Shown here: piece after piece, positions 50,774 to 62,599 of the stretch
Layout: every line of letters begins with the position of its first letter
Position numbering within the stretch: position 1 is the stretch's first letter
Made by a program: the position numbers and the translations under genes
The notes under the pieces: generated by a model
Database searches by the model: none
Told to the model about the DNA's origin: nothing
Seen by the model: only the letters and a program-made list of their open reading frames with translations
Source of the DNA: Maniola hyperantus
Lineage: Eukaryota; Arthropoda; Insecta; Lepidoptera; Nymphalidae
Length of the DNA: 64,000 nt
Reading direction: 5' to 3'
Assembly: GCF_902806685.2 (NCBI RefSeq)
Contig: NC_048542.1
Coordinates: 5,564,533 to 5,628,532 of the forward strand

Positions 50774-51742
50774 ATGAGTTTAAAGTCAGAAAGTTCGGAC
50801 GCAAAAGTGACTCTCTCTATACTCACTAAATTCGTAAGGTCTTATGATGGGAATCGGGAAACTCTTGCCGCGTTCCTAACTAACTGCGATAACGCAATTA
50901 GTTTAGCTGCTCCCGACCAGCAAAATATCTTATGTAAATATATAATCTCCCAACTTGAGGGCAAAGCTCAATTAGCCTGCAGCCTTAAAAATTTCAATAA
51001 TTGGGATGAATTAAAATCATATTTAAAAAGCACGTTTGGCGAGAAAAAACACTCGTCCCATCTGCTACTTGATCTCCAAAACTGTAAACAGGGCCAGTCC
51101 GAAAGTGTGACACAATATTCTATCAGACTCGAAGCATGCCTAACTCGACTTCAAGCTGATATTCAAAATTCATGCACTGATCGTAATCTCCTTCTAGGCA
51201 AAATCACAGCTATGGAAGAACTCGCCTTAAGCTTATTCCAATTAGGTCTTAACCCTAATATTTCTAATATTGTCCGCTGCAGAAACCCTTCGACACTTAA
51301 TGAAGCAATTTCTCTAGCAGTCGAAGAAGAAAAAATTTTCAAACTTGTAAAAATTACTCAACCAAAACATCCAACTAAATTTTGTTCCTTATGTAAGAAG
51401 ACCAATCATAGTTTCTCAGAGTGCTTTAAGAAAAAGCACGATTTTACACAGAGATCATCTTTCCATATTCCTCCCGCTAACCCTCAATATTCTGCAGAAA
51501 CAAGTCAAAGTTCATCAAAGGACTCAAATTTCGTCAAAACCTGTGCCTATTGTAAACACAAAGGACATCTTATCTCAGAATGTCGTAAGCGCCAATATAA
51601 TAATAATCAGCGTCGGATGAACTCTCACCCTCCGTCGGGTCCCTCTCATAGTAACAGTGCTAATGTTAACATGTATGAATACTCTGAATCCTTAAATGAA
51701 GTGACGAATAGTTACGTCCCTGAATCAAAAAACTTAAACTGA
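50774..51742 (+). CDS. gag: Gag polyprotein of the LTR element
   Basis: 322 residues. The N-terminal two thirds resembles the retrotransposon Gag (capsid) region (FGEKK.., LLDLQNCKQGQSE, VTQYSIRLEACL). Two CCHC zinc knuckles are visible: CSLCKKTNHSFSEC (from residue 204) and CAYCKHKGHLISEC (from residue 257), which should bind the RNA genome. It forms the particle core in the cytoplasm. The ATG at 50774 is the first after the leader with a full-length frame. It ends at TGA 51740-51742, seven bases after the slippery heptamer, so pol is probably made by -1 frameshifting. Confidence 0.93.
   Translation: MSLKSESSDAKVTLSILTKFVRSYDGNRETLAAFLTNCDNAISLAAPDQQNILCKYIISQLEGKAQLACSLKNFNNWDELKSYLKSTFGEKKHSSHLLLDLQNCKQGQSESVTQYSIRLEACLTRLQADIQNSCTDRNLLLGKITAMEELALSLFQLGLNPNISNIVRCRNPSTLNEAISLAVEEEKIFKLVKITQPKHPTKFCSLCKKTNHSFSECFKKKHDFTQRSSFHIPPANPQYSAETSQSSSKDSNFVKTCAYCKHKGHLISECRKRQYNNNQRRMNSHPPSGPSHSNSANVNMYEYSESLNEVTNSYVPESKNLN
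51727..51733 (+). promoter_or_regulatory. -1 ribosomal frameshift heptamer A AAA AAC
   Basis: The bases A-AAA-AAC are in the correct register of the gag frame (codons AAA AAC at 51728-51733). The gag stop follows at 51740, and the -1 frame is open from here without a stop to the end of pol at 55911. The same heptamer type is known from retroviral gag-pro junctions. No downstream stimulatory structure was evaluated. Confidence 0.8.
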
Positions 51743-54700
51743 TTTCGGATGCGTGCCTGCCGAAATCAACAATCCAAAATGGCACTCGAACTACTAAATC
51801 CTTTTATACTAATTCCCCCAAATCGTTTACATCTCGGCAATCGCTACATGACTGTCCGAGTCACACTGAATCTTATACCAAATCTTTTATATCCCGGCAA
51901 TCACCAAAAGACTGCCAAAATATCGCTGAATCATATCCTAAATCCTCACTGATTCCTACAAAATCGAATACAAAGCATTCCAAAGAAGATTGCTCAAATA
52001 ATACTATATCTCATTCTAATTCTTATACTAGCTCTTATACTACAAAATCCTTTAAATCTCAGTTTCCTTCAAAGGATCAACTGAGTCTTACAAAATCTAA
52101 AGTCATTCAAAATGACCCCCAAAGCAACGCAAGCAAAAGCTCATTGCCTCTTAAAGACGTCCCGATCTTCGAAACAAGCACCCTGAAAAAGTTGGTGTCC
52201 TTACCTCATGCATTTTTACAAATAGAATGTAATAAAAAACCTCTCTGTTTCTTAGTTGACACAGGCGCAAGTGTCAGCATTATTAAGCGCTCGTGTTTAC
52301 CAGCAGAGCCCCAATTGTCTCAAGAAATTATAAAACTCAAAGGCATAAACGATAAGGATTCCTATAGCGAAACTTTAGGAACAGTTGTGCTTAACCTTAT
52401 TATAAACGACCACACCATTTCTTTTAAATTCCACGTCATAACTGACGCTCTGAATCTGGAATCAGACGGTATCTTAGGTACCGATTTTCTACATTTTTTC
52501 CATACTAATATCGATTATAATACTAAATCCCTTACTATCTCAAATTACACTTTACCAATTCATTATTCGAGCCCTAGATATATAATACCGGCTCGCTCCG
52601 AAGCTATTGTTGAATGCACTGTCTCAAATGACAAGTTCGAGTTACGTCATTTAAAAGACGCACTCATATTAGATCACTCTATATCCGAAGGTGTATATAT
52701 AGCAAACTGTATAGTAAGTTTGAAGCCTAATTATAAAGTCAATGTCTCTGTTTTAAATACCACTGAATCTCAAATAGAAATCCAAGATTTCAAGGTCCAT
52801 TTAACCCCTATAGACTTCTCTGAACTACGCCAAGTGTCTCAATCCCCCGAAATTATCAACCACGTTTCTAATTCTTCATCAAATCGACTCGATCGTGTTC
52901 TAAGTCTTATAAGACACTCACATCTTAACGATGAGGAGAGAAAAGTTCTCTTAGAGTGCTGTTCTGAATACTCTGATATATTTTATCTCGAAGGAGACAC
53001 TCTAACTCATACTAACGCTATTCAACACTCTATTGACACGGGTAATAGCTCTCCTATTAATGTAAAATCTTACCGTTTTCCCGAATGTCATAAAAACGAA
53101 GTCGATTCCCAAATCCAGAAAATGCTACAACAGAAAATTATTAAACCGTCTATCTCTCCATGGAATGCTCCCGTTTGGGTGGTTCCCAAAAAAATGGACG
53201 CATCCGGGAAAAAGAAATGGCGAATAGTTATCGACTACCGCCGCCTCAATGACGTCACTGTATCCGAAGTATATCCTATTCCCTTGATCACAGATATCCT
53301 AGATCAACTAGGTCATTCCAAATATTTTAGCACACTGGACTTAGTCTCCGGTTTCCATCAAATTCCGCTGAATCCTTCAGATGCACCTAAAACTGGTTTT
53401 ACTGTAGTCAACACAAATGGTTCAACAGGCCACTACGAATTCACTAGGATGCCGTTCGGACTTAAGAACGCTCCCAGTACTTTTCAACGTCTTATGAACA
53501 CAGTATTATCAGGTCTTCAAGGTTTACATTGCTATGTCTATTTAGATGACTGTATCATCTATAGTGCAGATCTCAAATCACATTGTGAAAAACTGAAAAT
53601 GGTATTCAACCGTTTCAGAGATTATAATCTCAAATTACAACCGGATAAATGTGAATTCCTTAGAAAGGAAGTCACCTATCTAGGTCACATTATAACGGAT
53701 AAAGGTGTCTCTCCAAACCCAGAAAAAATTAAATCAGTCTGTGATTTCCCAATTCCTAAAAATCCTAAAGAAGTAAAATCATTCCTCGGTCTCGTTGGTT
53801 ATTACCGCCGATTTATTGACAATTTCTCCAAGATCACAAAACCTCTAACATCTTTACTCAAGAAGGATGTCACTTTTCATTGGTCTATAGAACAGGACCA
53901 AGCTTTTAACCTCCTAAAGGAAAAGTTAACCTCAGCTCCTCTTCTCCAATACCCTGATTTTTCTCAACCATTTATCGTTACCACAGACGCCAGCAACTAC
54001 GCCGTTGGCGCAGTGCTATCTCAAGGCCCTGTCGGCAAGGACAAACCAATAGCCTATGCTTCTAGAACCTTAAACAAACAAGAAGGAAATTACTCGACCA
54101 CAGAAAAGGAGTTAGTTTCTATTTTATTCGCCGTTAAAACTTTCCGACCATATCTCTACGGCACTAAATTCAAAATCGTAACAGATCATCGGCCCTTAGT
54201 ATGGCTCTTCAACGTCAAAGATCCTGGTTCCAAACTCGTCCGTTGGCGCCTCAAACTTGAGGAATACGATTACGAGATTATTTACAAACCTGGAAAATTA
54301 AATTCAAATGCAGACGCTCTGTCTCGCATCCCAATTCATGCTATAAATACAGATAATCTTACTAAGCTTTCCTACGAGGCATATTTTAAGAAACAACTTA
54401 CAAACTCTTTACCAGATTCTAACACAAAAATTGAAGAACACTCACAAGCTTTACATCTTTCCAAATGCAAAATTATTGCATGCCCCGTTTCTCTAGATTT
54501 CGACAACTCAATGCCACATTGTGAGGAATTATTATCTCAGATAACCGACACCGCTTCATTGTTAGAAGCCGAACGTGAACAATGTTCGGTAAGGTCAGTT
54601 ACAAAAAATAATAAAACATATTATTTTCTTTTTACCAAGGTTCATCATTACGATGAGACAACTTTTCGCTCCATTTACGACACTTTGATGATGCTTCGTG

Positions 54701-55911
54701 ATGAACTTATATCACATCACCCTAGCATTGATGAAATAGCTATCTCCGATTTCTCTGAACCTTTTACTAAATTATCCTATACCAAAATTTATAATATGAT
54801 TTCCTACGTATTTCATAACACTGATATCAAAATACATATTTATAAAAATCAAATAATATTTCCAACTCCAGCTGAAGTTCCTACAATTCTCAAAGAGAAT
54901 CACGACACTCCCATAGCAGGACATCCTGGTGTGAATAGGATGTATAGTCGAATTAAAGCCTCATACTACTGGAAAGGAATGAGAACTGACATAGAACGCT
55001 ATGTGAAGTCTTGCAAACTATGCCAAGTTAACAAACCTTTACGAGCCTGCAATAAAGCTCCTATGGTTATTACATCCACGAGCACAAAGCCTTTTGAACG
55101 ATTAGCTCTGGACATAGTTGGTGTCTTACCTGAAGCAGGTTTCCAAAAGTTCAAGTTCATTCTGACTCTGCAAGATGATCTTACCAAATTCCTATGTGTC
55201 TATCCTATGATTTCTTCAACAAGTGAAGAAGTAGCCCGTAATCTGGTCCACTTTATGTCCTTATTCGCTATTCCTAAAATGATCCTTACTGATCAAGCCA
55301 TGACTTTTACATCAGAACTGTTTAAACAAGTTACCGATATTTTCAAAATCAAACCCTTACTTTCTAGCCCTTACCATCCCCAAACTAACGGTGCGCTGGA
55401 ACGCAGCCACGCTACTCTTAAAGAATACCTAAAATCCTTTGTAAACGAAAATCAAAATGATTGGCATTGCTACCTAGCAACAGCTGTTCTCGCGTATAAT
55501 ACAACTCCTCATACTACTACTCAATTTACTCCGTTTGAACTTCTGTTTGGACAGAAACCAACCCTTCCTAATTCTCTCTACGACACAGATAATAATGTTA
55601 CATACCACGAGTATGTCCGTGCGCTTCAGTATAGAATGAAAGTAAGCCGCGAAAAAGCTTTAGAGTATATTAGATCAAGTAAAGAATCTTCAAAACAAAT
55701 CTATGATTCAAGTTCTAATCCTAACATAGAATATAAAGTTGGTGACATGGTATATTTAAAATACCATCACAGACTTCGTAAAGCCTTATCTCCAATATGG
55801 AAAGGCCCTTACAAAATCGTTAAAATAAATGGAAAACATAATGTTACTTTATTAATAAATAGAAAACATGTTAAGTATCATACTAATTTAATTAAGCTCG
55901 CTGTAACTTAA
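51734..55911 (+). CDS. pol: Pol polyprotein of the LTR element (protease, RT, RNase H, integrase)
   Basis: Frame -1 to gag, open from the slippery site to TAA 55909-55911; the domains lie in the 1255 codons from 52144. Protease: FLVDTGAS, Asp near codon 39. Reverse transcriptase: TLDLVSGFHQIPL and YLDD (codons 466-469). RNase H: TDASNYAVGAVLSQ. Integrase: HHCC zinc domain (about codons 920-965) and D990, D1050, E1086, the classical D,D(35)E spacing, with PYHPQTNGALERSH. No chromodomain is seen. The first 140 codons after the shift are Ser/Lys/Thr-rich with a loose repeat of TKSF and DC motifs and no known domain. All catalytic residues looked for are present, so the gene appears intact. Confidence 0.95.
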
Positions 55912-55927
55912 GCTTATCATTCTTTTC

Positions 55928-55929
55928 AG
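55928..55929 (+). other. Env splice acceptor
   Basis: A pyrimidine tract (CATTCTTTTCAG) ends in AG at 55928-55929, 18 bp after the pol stop. One base of the new exon completes the codon begun before the donor at 50652, which puts translation into the env frame. Confidence 0.7.
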
Positions 55930-57810
55930 ATTTTTCTCCTACGTCTCGTCTGAGCCAATGATTACACCCATAACGCATAGCCCTGGAATATATTTCGACC
56001 CCATTACAAAAATTTATTTCTACAATGATTATTGGAGAGTAATCACGCATCTCAACACCGTCTCATTGGAACCACAGCTTGACAAAGTTGACCGGTTGAT
56101 TGTTAAAACCTCTCTAGTTTGTGCTAAGTTGCAACCAGAAGAGTACTCTAGCTGCAAAAATGTTTTTAGTCCAATTGAAGTACTTCTAGAATCCAATTAT
56201 CTCAAGGCTCAATCTCTATCTCATATTATCTCAAGCGAAAATCCTGCTAGATTCAAAAGATCTTTAGAATTTGGTGGTGAAATCCTTAAGTTTTTCTTTG
56301 GCACTTTAGATGCTGAAGATGCCCGAAAATATGATGCTGCAATTAGCTCTTGTCAGAGATCTGAATCTGAGATATTTCATTTAATGAAAGATAATATTCA
56401 TATAGTTAAGTCGTCTATTAATACTTTTAATTCTACTATTTCTAGGTTAAATCAAAATGAGATAAAGTTAAACTCTCAGATTAATAAATTAAACGATATA
56501 TTGTCTTATGTTACTAGTGATAATGAAAAATTAGTGTATTTAACTAGATTTAATAGCTTAGTTAATATAATCGAAAGCTCTTTACTAGCTATCTCAAATT
56601 TTCTCGATACTGTAATAAACTCAATTTTGTTTTCAAAAGTTAATGTTCTACATCCTTCTGTTCTAAGTCCTGTAAAACTGTATGATGAACTGTCTAAACA
56701 TAGAAACTCAATCAATAAAGGTTTAGATTTCCTGTAGCACTAAGTATCGAAAATATACATACTATTATAGATATATCTAAGTTAGTCTCCTATTTCTATA
56801 ATAATAAGATAGTATTTGTAATACAGATCCCTCTTGTCTCTCCCGTTAAGTATAACGTCTATAAAACAATCCCGCTCCCGACTCCTCATTACGAAGGACA
56901 ATCCAAAAGTTTTGCCTTAATCAAACCTACTAAACCCTATTTAGCTATAACTGACGATAGATTAAATTACGTATTATTAGATACTTTAAGAGATTGTACT
57001 ATTTTAAATAGTGAAAATTCCATCTGTAAATTAGAGTCAATTTATTCTGTAAATTCGAATCCTTCATGCGAGACAAAACTTTTAACTGAAGTGACTCTAT
57101 CTTTACCAAGGGAATGTGAACCGAAAATCCTATATGGTCTTATTGACATATGGCATAAATTAAAAAATAATCAATGGATATTTGTACAGTCAAAAACAAG
57201 CAAACTAACTATCAATTGTAATGATAACTTTAAGGATTATTCTATATCTGGCACTGGAATATTAAAACTGAACAAAGGTTGCATTGGTTACTTTAAAACG
57301 ATTCAATTTATACCGTCTACCATTTCAAATTTAACTATTGATAATAATAACTTTAATATTAATTTTGATATAACTAATGATAACTGCTGCAACCAAGAGA
57401 TTGTTAACAAAACGATTCCTCTTCTATCACCTATTAACCTAAGTAATATTAATTTAGATTCCTTAAAAAATTCGATAAACCAATTCAACGATCTTGAGTT
57501 GCAAATCAACAGGATCCAAGAGGAATCTCATTTTATAAAATATAGCTCGTATTATTCTGCTTTTACTTATATAATTATTTCGTTAATTTTTCTATTTTTA
57601 TGTTATAAGATTATCAGATGTTTTAAACAACGTAATTGTAACAAATTCTGCATTCAATTTTTTTTCCAATGTAATCGCAAAAATATTTCGCATAAAGAAA
57701 ACAAAATCCAAAGTTCTATTGAAATGTCACAGATAACAGATGATGAAGATAACGCATCTGTAGACCTTCGAAATCTTAGTGCATCCAAAAGAAATCTTAC
57801 AAATAATTAA
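55930..57810 (+). pseudogene. env: Env gene of the LTR element, frame-broken
   Basis: Errantivirus-type envelope glycoprotein, related in plan to baculovirus F proteins. First open part: ATG 55958 to stop 56735-56737 (259 codons); it shows a furin-like RFKR (codons 98-101) followed by a hydrophobic, Gly/Phe-rich fusion-peptide-like stretch and a heptad-like region. The second part is open in another frame from about 56720 to TAA 57808-57810; it holds a membrane anchor (about 57550-57615) and a Cys-rich, basic cytoplasmic tail. A frame change near 56720-56737 separates the parts, so no full-length membrane-anchored Env is expected from this copy unless the break is an assembly error. Role in the family: cell entry of particles, or vestigial. 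The initiating exon is probably the leader exon at 50635. Confidence 0.85.
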
Positions 57811-57892
57811 ATTATGTAGAATATTTTACCATTTCTCTCCTTTTCCTTTTCTTTTTTTTTACTACGCTTTATTTTAAATTAAAGCTTCGTTT

Positions 57893-57904
57893 AAAGGGGG
57901 GAAA
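57893..57904 (+). other. Polypurine tract
   Basis: AAAGGGGGGAAA directly abuts the 3' LTR, as required for plus-strand priming. Confidence 0.9.
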
Positions 57905-58145
57905 TGTTATAAATTAATAATTTTAACATGATGTGTTAATTCGCTGCTTCAGCATTTCAATTTATATAAAGCGAACAACCCGCGAGGCGGCGAAGCAGTC
58001 CACATTTCCATATTGAATAGTTAACACTGAAACTACTGTATTCGCGTGAAGTAAAAGTTCCGTGTGTGTGAATTTCCAAATTAAATTCGTTGGACATTTC
58101 TTGTGGTTTTTTTTTCAAAAGACTGTCGAAGCGGACCTCCTAACA
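57905..58145 (+). repeat. 3' LTR (241 bp)
   Basis: Identical by eye to the 5' LTR; followed by GGAC at 58146-58149, the target duplication. Confidence 0.97.
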
Positions 58146-60732
58146 GGACGGTGAGGAGGAGGCTGCTTGCTGCCAACAAGTCGGCGGTCAACTAGGGCCT
58201 AGGTTACTTCGCGTGAGCACAGGACGGCCTGTTTCAGATTTGTAACAAATTGGGCATCTTGGGCACAAGCGAATTGGAATAGCCTGATGAGGCTGGGATT
58301 TTTGTGACTAAGTATTTAATGAGACTAATTTTATCAAAACTATGTATACGTTGTTAGGTATATCATAACATATTGCATGCTAATAGGCAGAATTTGGCTT
58401 TTTGTTTTGTAATATCTGCACTGTTTACCCATATTCGCAATAAAGAAATTTTGAATTCCATCTATCCATCCAACCATAGTAGTCATCATCATCAACCCAT
58501 CGCCGGCTGACTACCGAGCTCGTAACCACTAGGCTATCACAGCTTCCATAGGAGGCCATAGTAGTAGGTCTGGTTTATAGTTCCGAAAGGAAGAAAACTC
58601 GAAGAAAAGTATTTGGATATTTCATAGCTGCGCTGAGAAGGCTTCAGTTTAGGTGACGGCTCATAGAGCGGTTAGAATTTAGATGCTTATGCGATACTTA
58701 GCTAGGTATGCAATGAGCGCTCAGCATAACAGTCTGTTTTATGCTTTTTACGCCAAAACGTAATAATTATACGAGAATATTGGTAAAAGGATAAAAACAC
58801 GATTTTTATGGTATTATCATCATGTGAAGCGAATACTAATTTAAATTAATATGTACCTAGGTACTAAATTATATAGATACGTTAAGTTTTTGGAATCGTT
58901 TCACACGTAAATAACAGAGGTTTATAATATTATGCTTTAGAATCTAAATATTATACCTACTTATAAGTAGGTACGTAGATCTATTGCTACAGCTTTACTA
59001 AAATACTTACTACTTAATAATTACTTAGGTATAAATTCTGCAATATTCTCAGTCCAAAATTCCTTTTCCAAGGGTTCCAAGAATTTCATATTTCACTAAA
59101 AATATGAAACCATCAAGTATAAAAACTTATTTCCGTGAGATAATTAGGTACATATAAGTATGTAGTTACTATGTACTTACATTTAAATTGGAAAAATATT
59201 TTTTATTAAAATAATAATAAATATTAAAAATATTTATTATTCATGAAAGTCAAAATAAATTGCTGAACCCGTGCATCGCGCCTCTTTTTAACCGACTTCA
59301 AAAAAAGGAGGAGGTTCTCAATTCTATTACTTAGCATGATTATGGAATGCGTTTAAATATGTTTTTGAGATCACCGTAGTAGATCGGGTTTTACAAAAAG
59401 AAGAATAATTTTTTCGTTGCCATTAAAAACGTAATAGGTTAAACGATGTTAAACAATTAATATTTGTTAATCATAATTCTGCTTTAATATTATTAAATTG
59501 CTTTTAGCACCAGCTCATTATGTTAGTTTTACACTACCCACACTGAAATCACGAATGTGGGTAGAAACTGAGGACACTCGTGTGCTGAGGAGTTTTGAGG
59601 TAGGAAGGAGATAGGTATATATACGTATAGTATTGTACGCGGAAGGTCCAGATGACAATCGGGGAGGTAACGCCCCGCTCACCCCTCAGTCCCGCGCTAA
59701 CACAGTGCAAGCCAGCCTGGGTGTGTGGGGCGTCCCCCTGCCTCATACCCCGATTGCCATCTCGACCTGTCGCGGACTGTACAAGTATATACCTAGGTAC
59801 CTACCTAAGGCTTAAATATAAGTTATTTTACCTATACGTAACCCACTAATCCAGACATTAAGCAAGGTTGAAATGAAGAAAATAAAAAACATTTTCATTC
59901 ATAAGATATTTACAATTTAGGTTCCTTTATAATAGTATATTCATATTTTATTTTAATTCTTACTTATACTAACATACTTATCTAATTATTACCTACCTAA
60001 TTATATTATATTTTTCGATACCAATACTTAATAGTAAAGACAAGATTATGCTTATAAACTCCCTAAGTTATTCACAATTCAAAAACACACTTTATTTTTT
60101 TACAATTTGGAGTGAATTAAAATTATTTACTAAGTACATAATATGGAACTTTATACACTGAAAATTGTATTTATGTATTTTCATTGTATTGTATAGAAAA
60201 GCTTCTATTCTTCTAAAAAAAGAGTAAAATGTTACCTGTATAACAAAAGTGCCCAGCTCATTAGGCATAAAAAATTATGAGCAAATGAAACAGTGTGTAA
60301 TGCAACTAATTTAAATTTGTAGGCACTGTTATAGGCTTTTCATTTTACGTTCTTATTACATTTTGTTTTTTTTTTGTCACTTTAGGTGTGTACATAATTG
60401 AATGAATTAAGTACCTACCTACACATATTATTGTAAGTAATTATAGTATTTTGTAGAGAAGGCGGTGTTCCCACTAGAATCTAGATTATAACATGGGGTT
60501 ATTCAAGGGGCGGACTAACAAATTCCTAAAAGGCCGGCAATGCATCAGCGGTTCCTCTGGTGCTGCAAATGTTCATGGGCGGCGGTAATCACTTAACATC
60601 AGGTGACCCGCCTGCTTGTTTGCTCGCAAAATGCAAAATTGGAACCTAGTCAAAAGATAAAACAATAAAACCAACCTTGCACTCCACCAAAAAGTAACAG
60701 GTATGCAGTAGTCGGTACCATACTTATACCCA

Positions 60733-61026
60733 TCATATCTGCGGAAACAGGTTAGTATAGCACTCTCTCTATAACGTAATCCCATACAAATGATAAAAGC
60801 AAAAACTCATTGGGCGCTAATCATTTTGAGGCACCATCCAATCACAAACGAAACTATGTTGTTTAATTTAATTTAGACTGTTTTTGAAACCATTTTCGAA
60901 TTGCAACCATGTTTGTGATTAGTTGATGACTCAAAATGGTTAACGCCCACTGAGATTTTTGCCTAGCATTTGTATGGAATTACGTAACAGAGTACGCACT
61001 ATAAGTACTAATTTCTTTCCACGGAT
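60733..61026. repeat. Foldback MITE, relative of 8263-8523
   Basis: Inverted arms with TCCCATACAAATGATAAAAG and complement, and TGCGGAAA / TTTCCACGGATA ends. Shares blocks with the PDS5 intron 13 element. Confidence 0.7.
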
Positions 61027-61034
61027 AGGGTAAG

Positions 61035-61178
61035 CAGTGGCGTGCAGGTCATAAAGGCATAAATGCAGTGCTTACCCCAGTTGTAATGGCTCAATGCTAA
61101 TTTCATTATGACCTGCCAATAAACAGGTTCTCACCTAACTAATGCCTACCCTGGCTTCAAACCCTGTGCACGCCACTG
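61035..61178. mobile_element. Non-autonomous hAT-type MITE with 8-bp TSD
   Basis: Ends CAGTGGCGTGCAGG and CTGTGCACGCCACTG; target duplication AGGGTAAG at 61027-61034 and 61179-61186. 144 bp, no coding capacity. Confidence 0.88.
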
Positions 61179-61775
61179 AGGGTAAGTATATAAAGATAGG
61201 TAGAGACATACCTACTTGTAACTTTACTGTCAAAGTTTACGGGTAAGGAAGTACCTAATTTTAGGAATAGCGTATACAAATATTTTTATTCATAAGTTTT
61301 CCTCCACTGTGACCGTAATAAAAGCGATAACAATTTCATTGCTACTTGCAAAAATTTAAACAAGTGTTGTTAAATTAATAAAAATAATCGATTAAATTCA
61401 TAAAATGCTTTGGTTACTATCAACTAGTTTCTACAACGTACAATATATAAAACTTGCGACATTTTTCATCGCTGCAAATAATATTATGGTTTGATAAATT
61501 CATAACGAATATCTTTAACCTACTGACCTTTCTTTAAAATACTTATACCAATTTTATATTCTAAATATCTTTTAAATTTACTTTATAGCTTATACTCTTA
61601 ATTGACGAGATTCTTTTGAATAAGGAATTATTCTAAAACAGTCTTGATTTGTATTTATTAACACAAACCTCTAGGACGGAAGATTCCAAAACATACGTAT
61701 CTACCTACGTCACACAATTCCTGCTATTAAAATATCAATTCAACGATAATTTTAACTGCATTCAAAATCAACGTA

Positions 61776-62163
61776 AGGCACTTGTCCCATCGCAGACGAT
61801 TAGCGAGAAACGAATTGACTTAGAAACAAGATGGCGAGCAACGAGAAGCGAGTTTGTAGTTGGGATAGTTGTGTGCGAGTGCGGCGGACTGAAACATACA
61901 TTTAATCCCTATAATCCCTGCCCAAAGTGCGCGAATGTTTTGACTTTTGACCGCCAAGACAGCGTCGCTGAGCTTTTTTTCATTGATATCTCTTGCCGCT
62001 GAAAATAGACTTCCGGTCAACAGTGTGTACAGTCGGCGATCAACTATTAATGACAATACCTATCTCTTTTATTGACACGGAATTATACATCGATTGTACG
62101 TTTCTTGAGCAAGAATCGAGTCGATAGCTAGTCGATACCTCGTCGGCGATGGGACAAGTGCCT
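61776..62163. repeat. MITE with AGGCACTTGTCCCATCGC ends
   Basis: Terminal inverted repeats of about 20 bp. A 117-codon frame overlaps it but most of it lies in the element and it has no recognised domain. Confidence 0.8.
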
Positions 62164-62599
62164 AAAGCTAAATTTCCACTAGCGATAAAACTTGTAGAAA
62201 TTAACTGTTGGGAGGCTTCGGCCATGGCTAGTTACAAACTTACCGACAAAGCAGTGCCGCCCATTGATTTAGCGTTCCGGTACATTACCGTGTAGCAACC
62301 AAATGTATGGGTTTAACAAAAACTGCCATATCCCTTCCCGGTTTGTCCGCTTTCATCTTAGACCACCAGGTGAGACTGCAGTCAAGAACTAACTTGTATC
62401 TGAATTCTTCTGCGTGTGCAAGTGTTTTTCCAAAGCTAACTTCTGTAAGTTTTATTGTCAGTGGACAATTGGCCCAATACATACCTACCTACTTTATATC
62501 ACAACCTTCAAGCAGAATCTCCCAAAAATTCCATGCAATCATTAATTTAAAAAAAATATAGATAGGTACGTAACAACATTTTAGCATTGTAGTTTCTTA

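Larger units (their letters stand above)
49955..58145 (+). mobile_element. Complete Ty3/gypsy errantivirus-type LTR retrotransposon
   Basis: 8191-bp element: LTR, primer site, gag, pol, env, polypurine tract, LTR. Order of pol domains (protease, RT, RNase H, integrase) and an env gene place it with insect errantivirus-like Metaviridae. The two 241-bp LTRs are identical by eye, which means a recent insertion. Target duplication GGAC at 49951-49954 and 58146-58149. Gag and pol frames are open; env has a frame break near 56720-56737, so this copy is probably not capable of making a full envelope protein. Confidence 0.95.
58146..62599. other. Intergenic between LTR element and second transporter
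   Basis: No gene could be supported. Contents: right half of the interrupted RTE copy (to about 58470), a deleted SINE (58480-58543), a GC-rich MITE (59628-59782), a lepidopteran dispersed repeat (about 60520-60620, GGCCGGCAATGCATC..), a foldback MITE (60733-61026), a hAT MITE (61035-61178), a MITE with ORF (61776-62163) and a SINE fragment (62212-62400). The rest is AT-rich. Confidence 0.55.

Noticed and set aside
61649..62002. 117-codon plus-strand frame as a small gene
   Set aside because: Most of it lies inside a MITE with clear terminal inverted repeats (61776-62163); no domain recognised despite some Cys residues.
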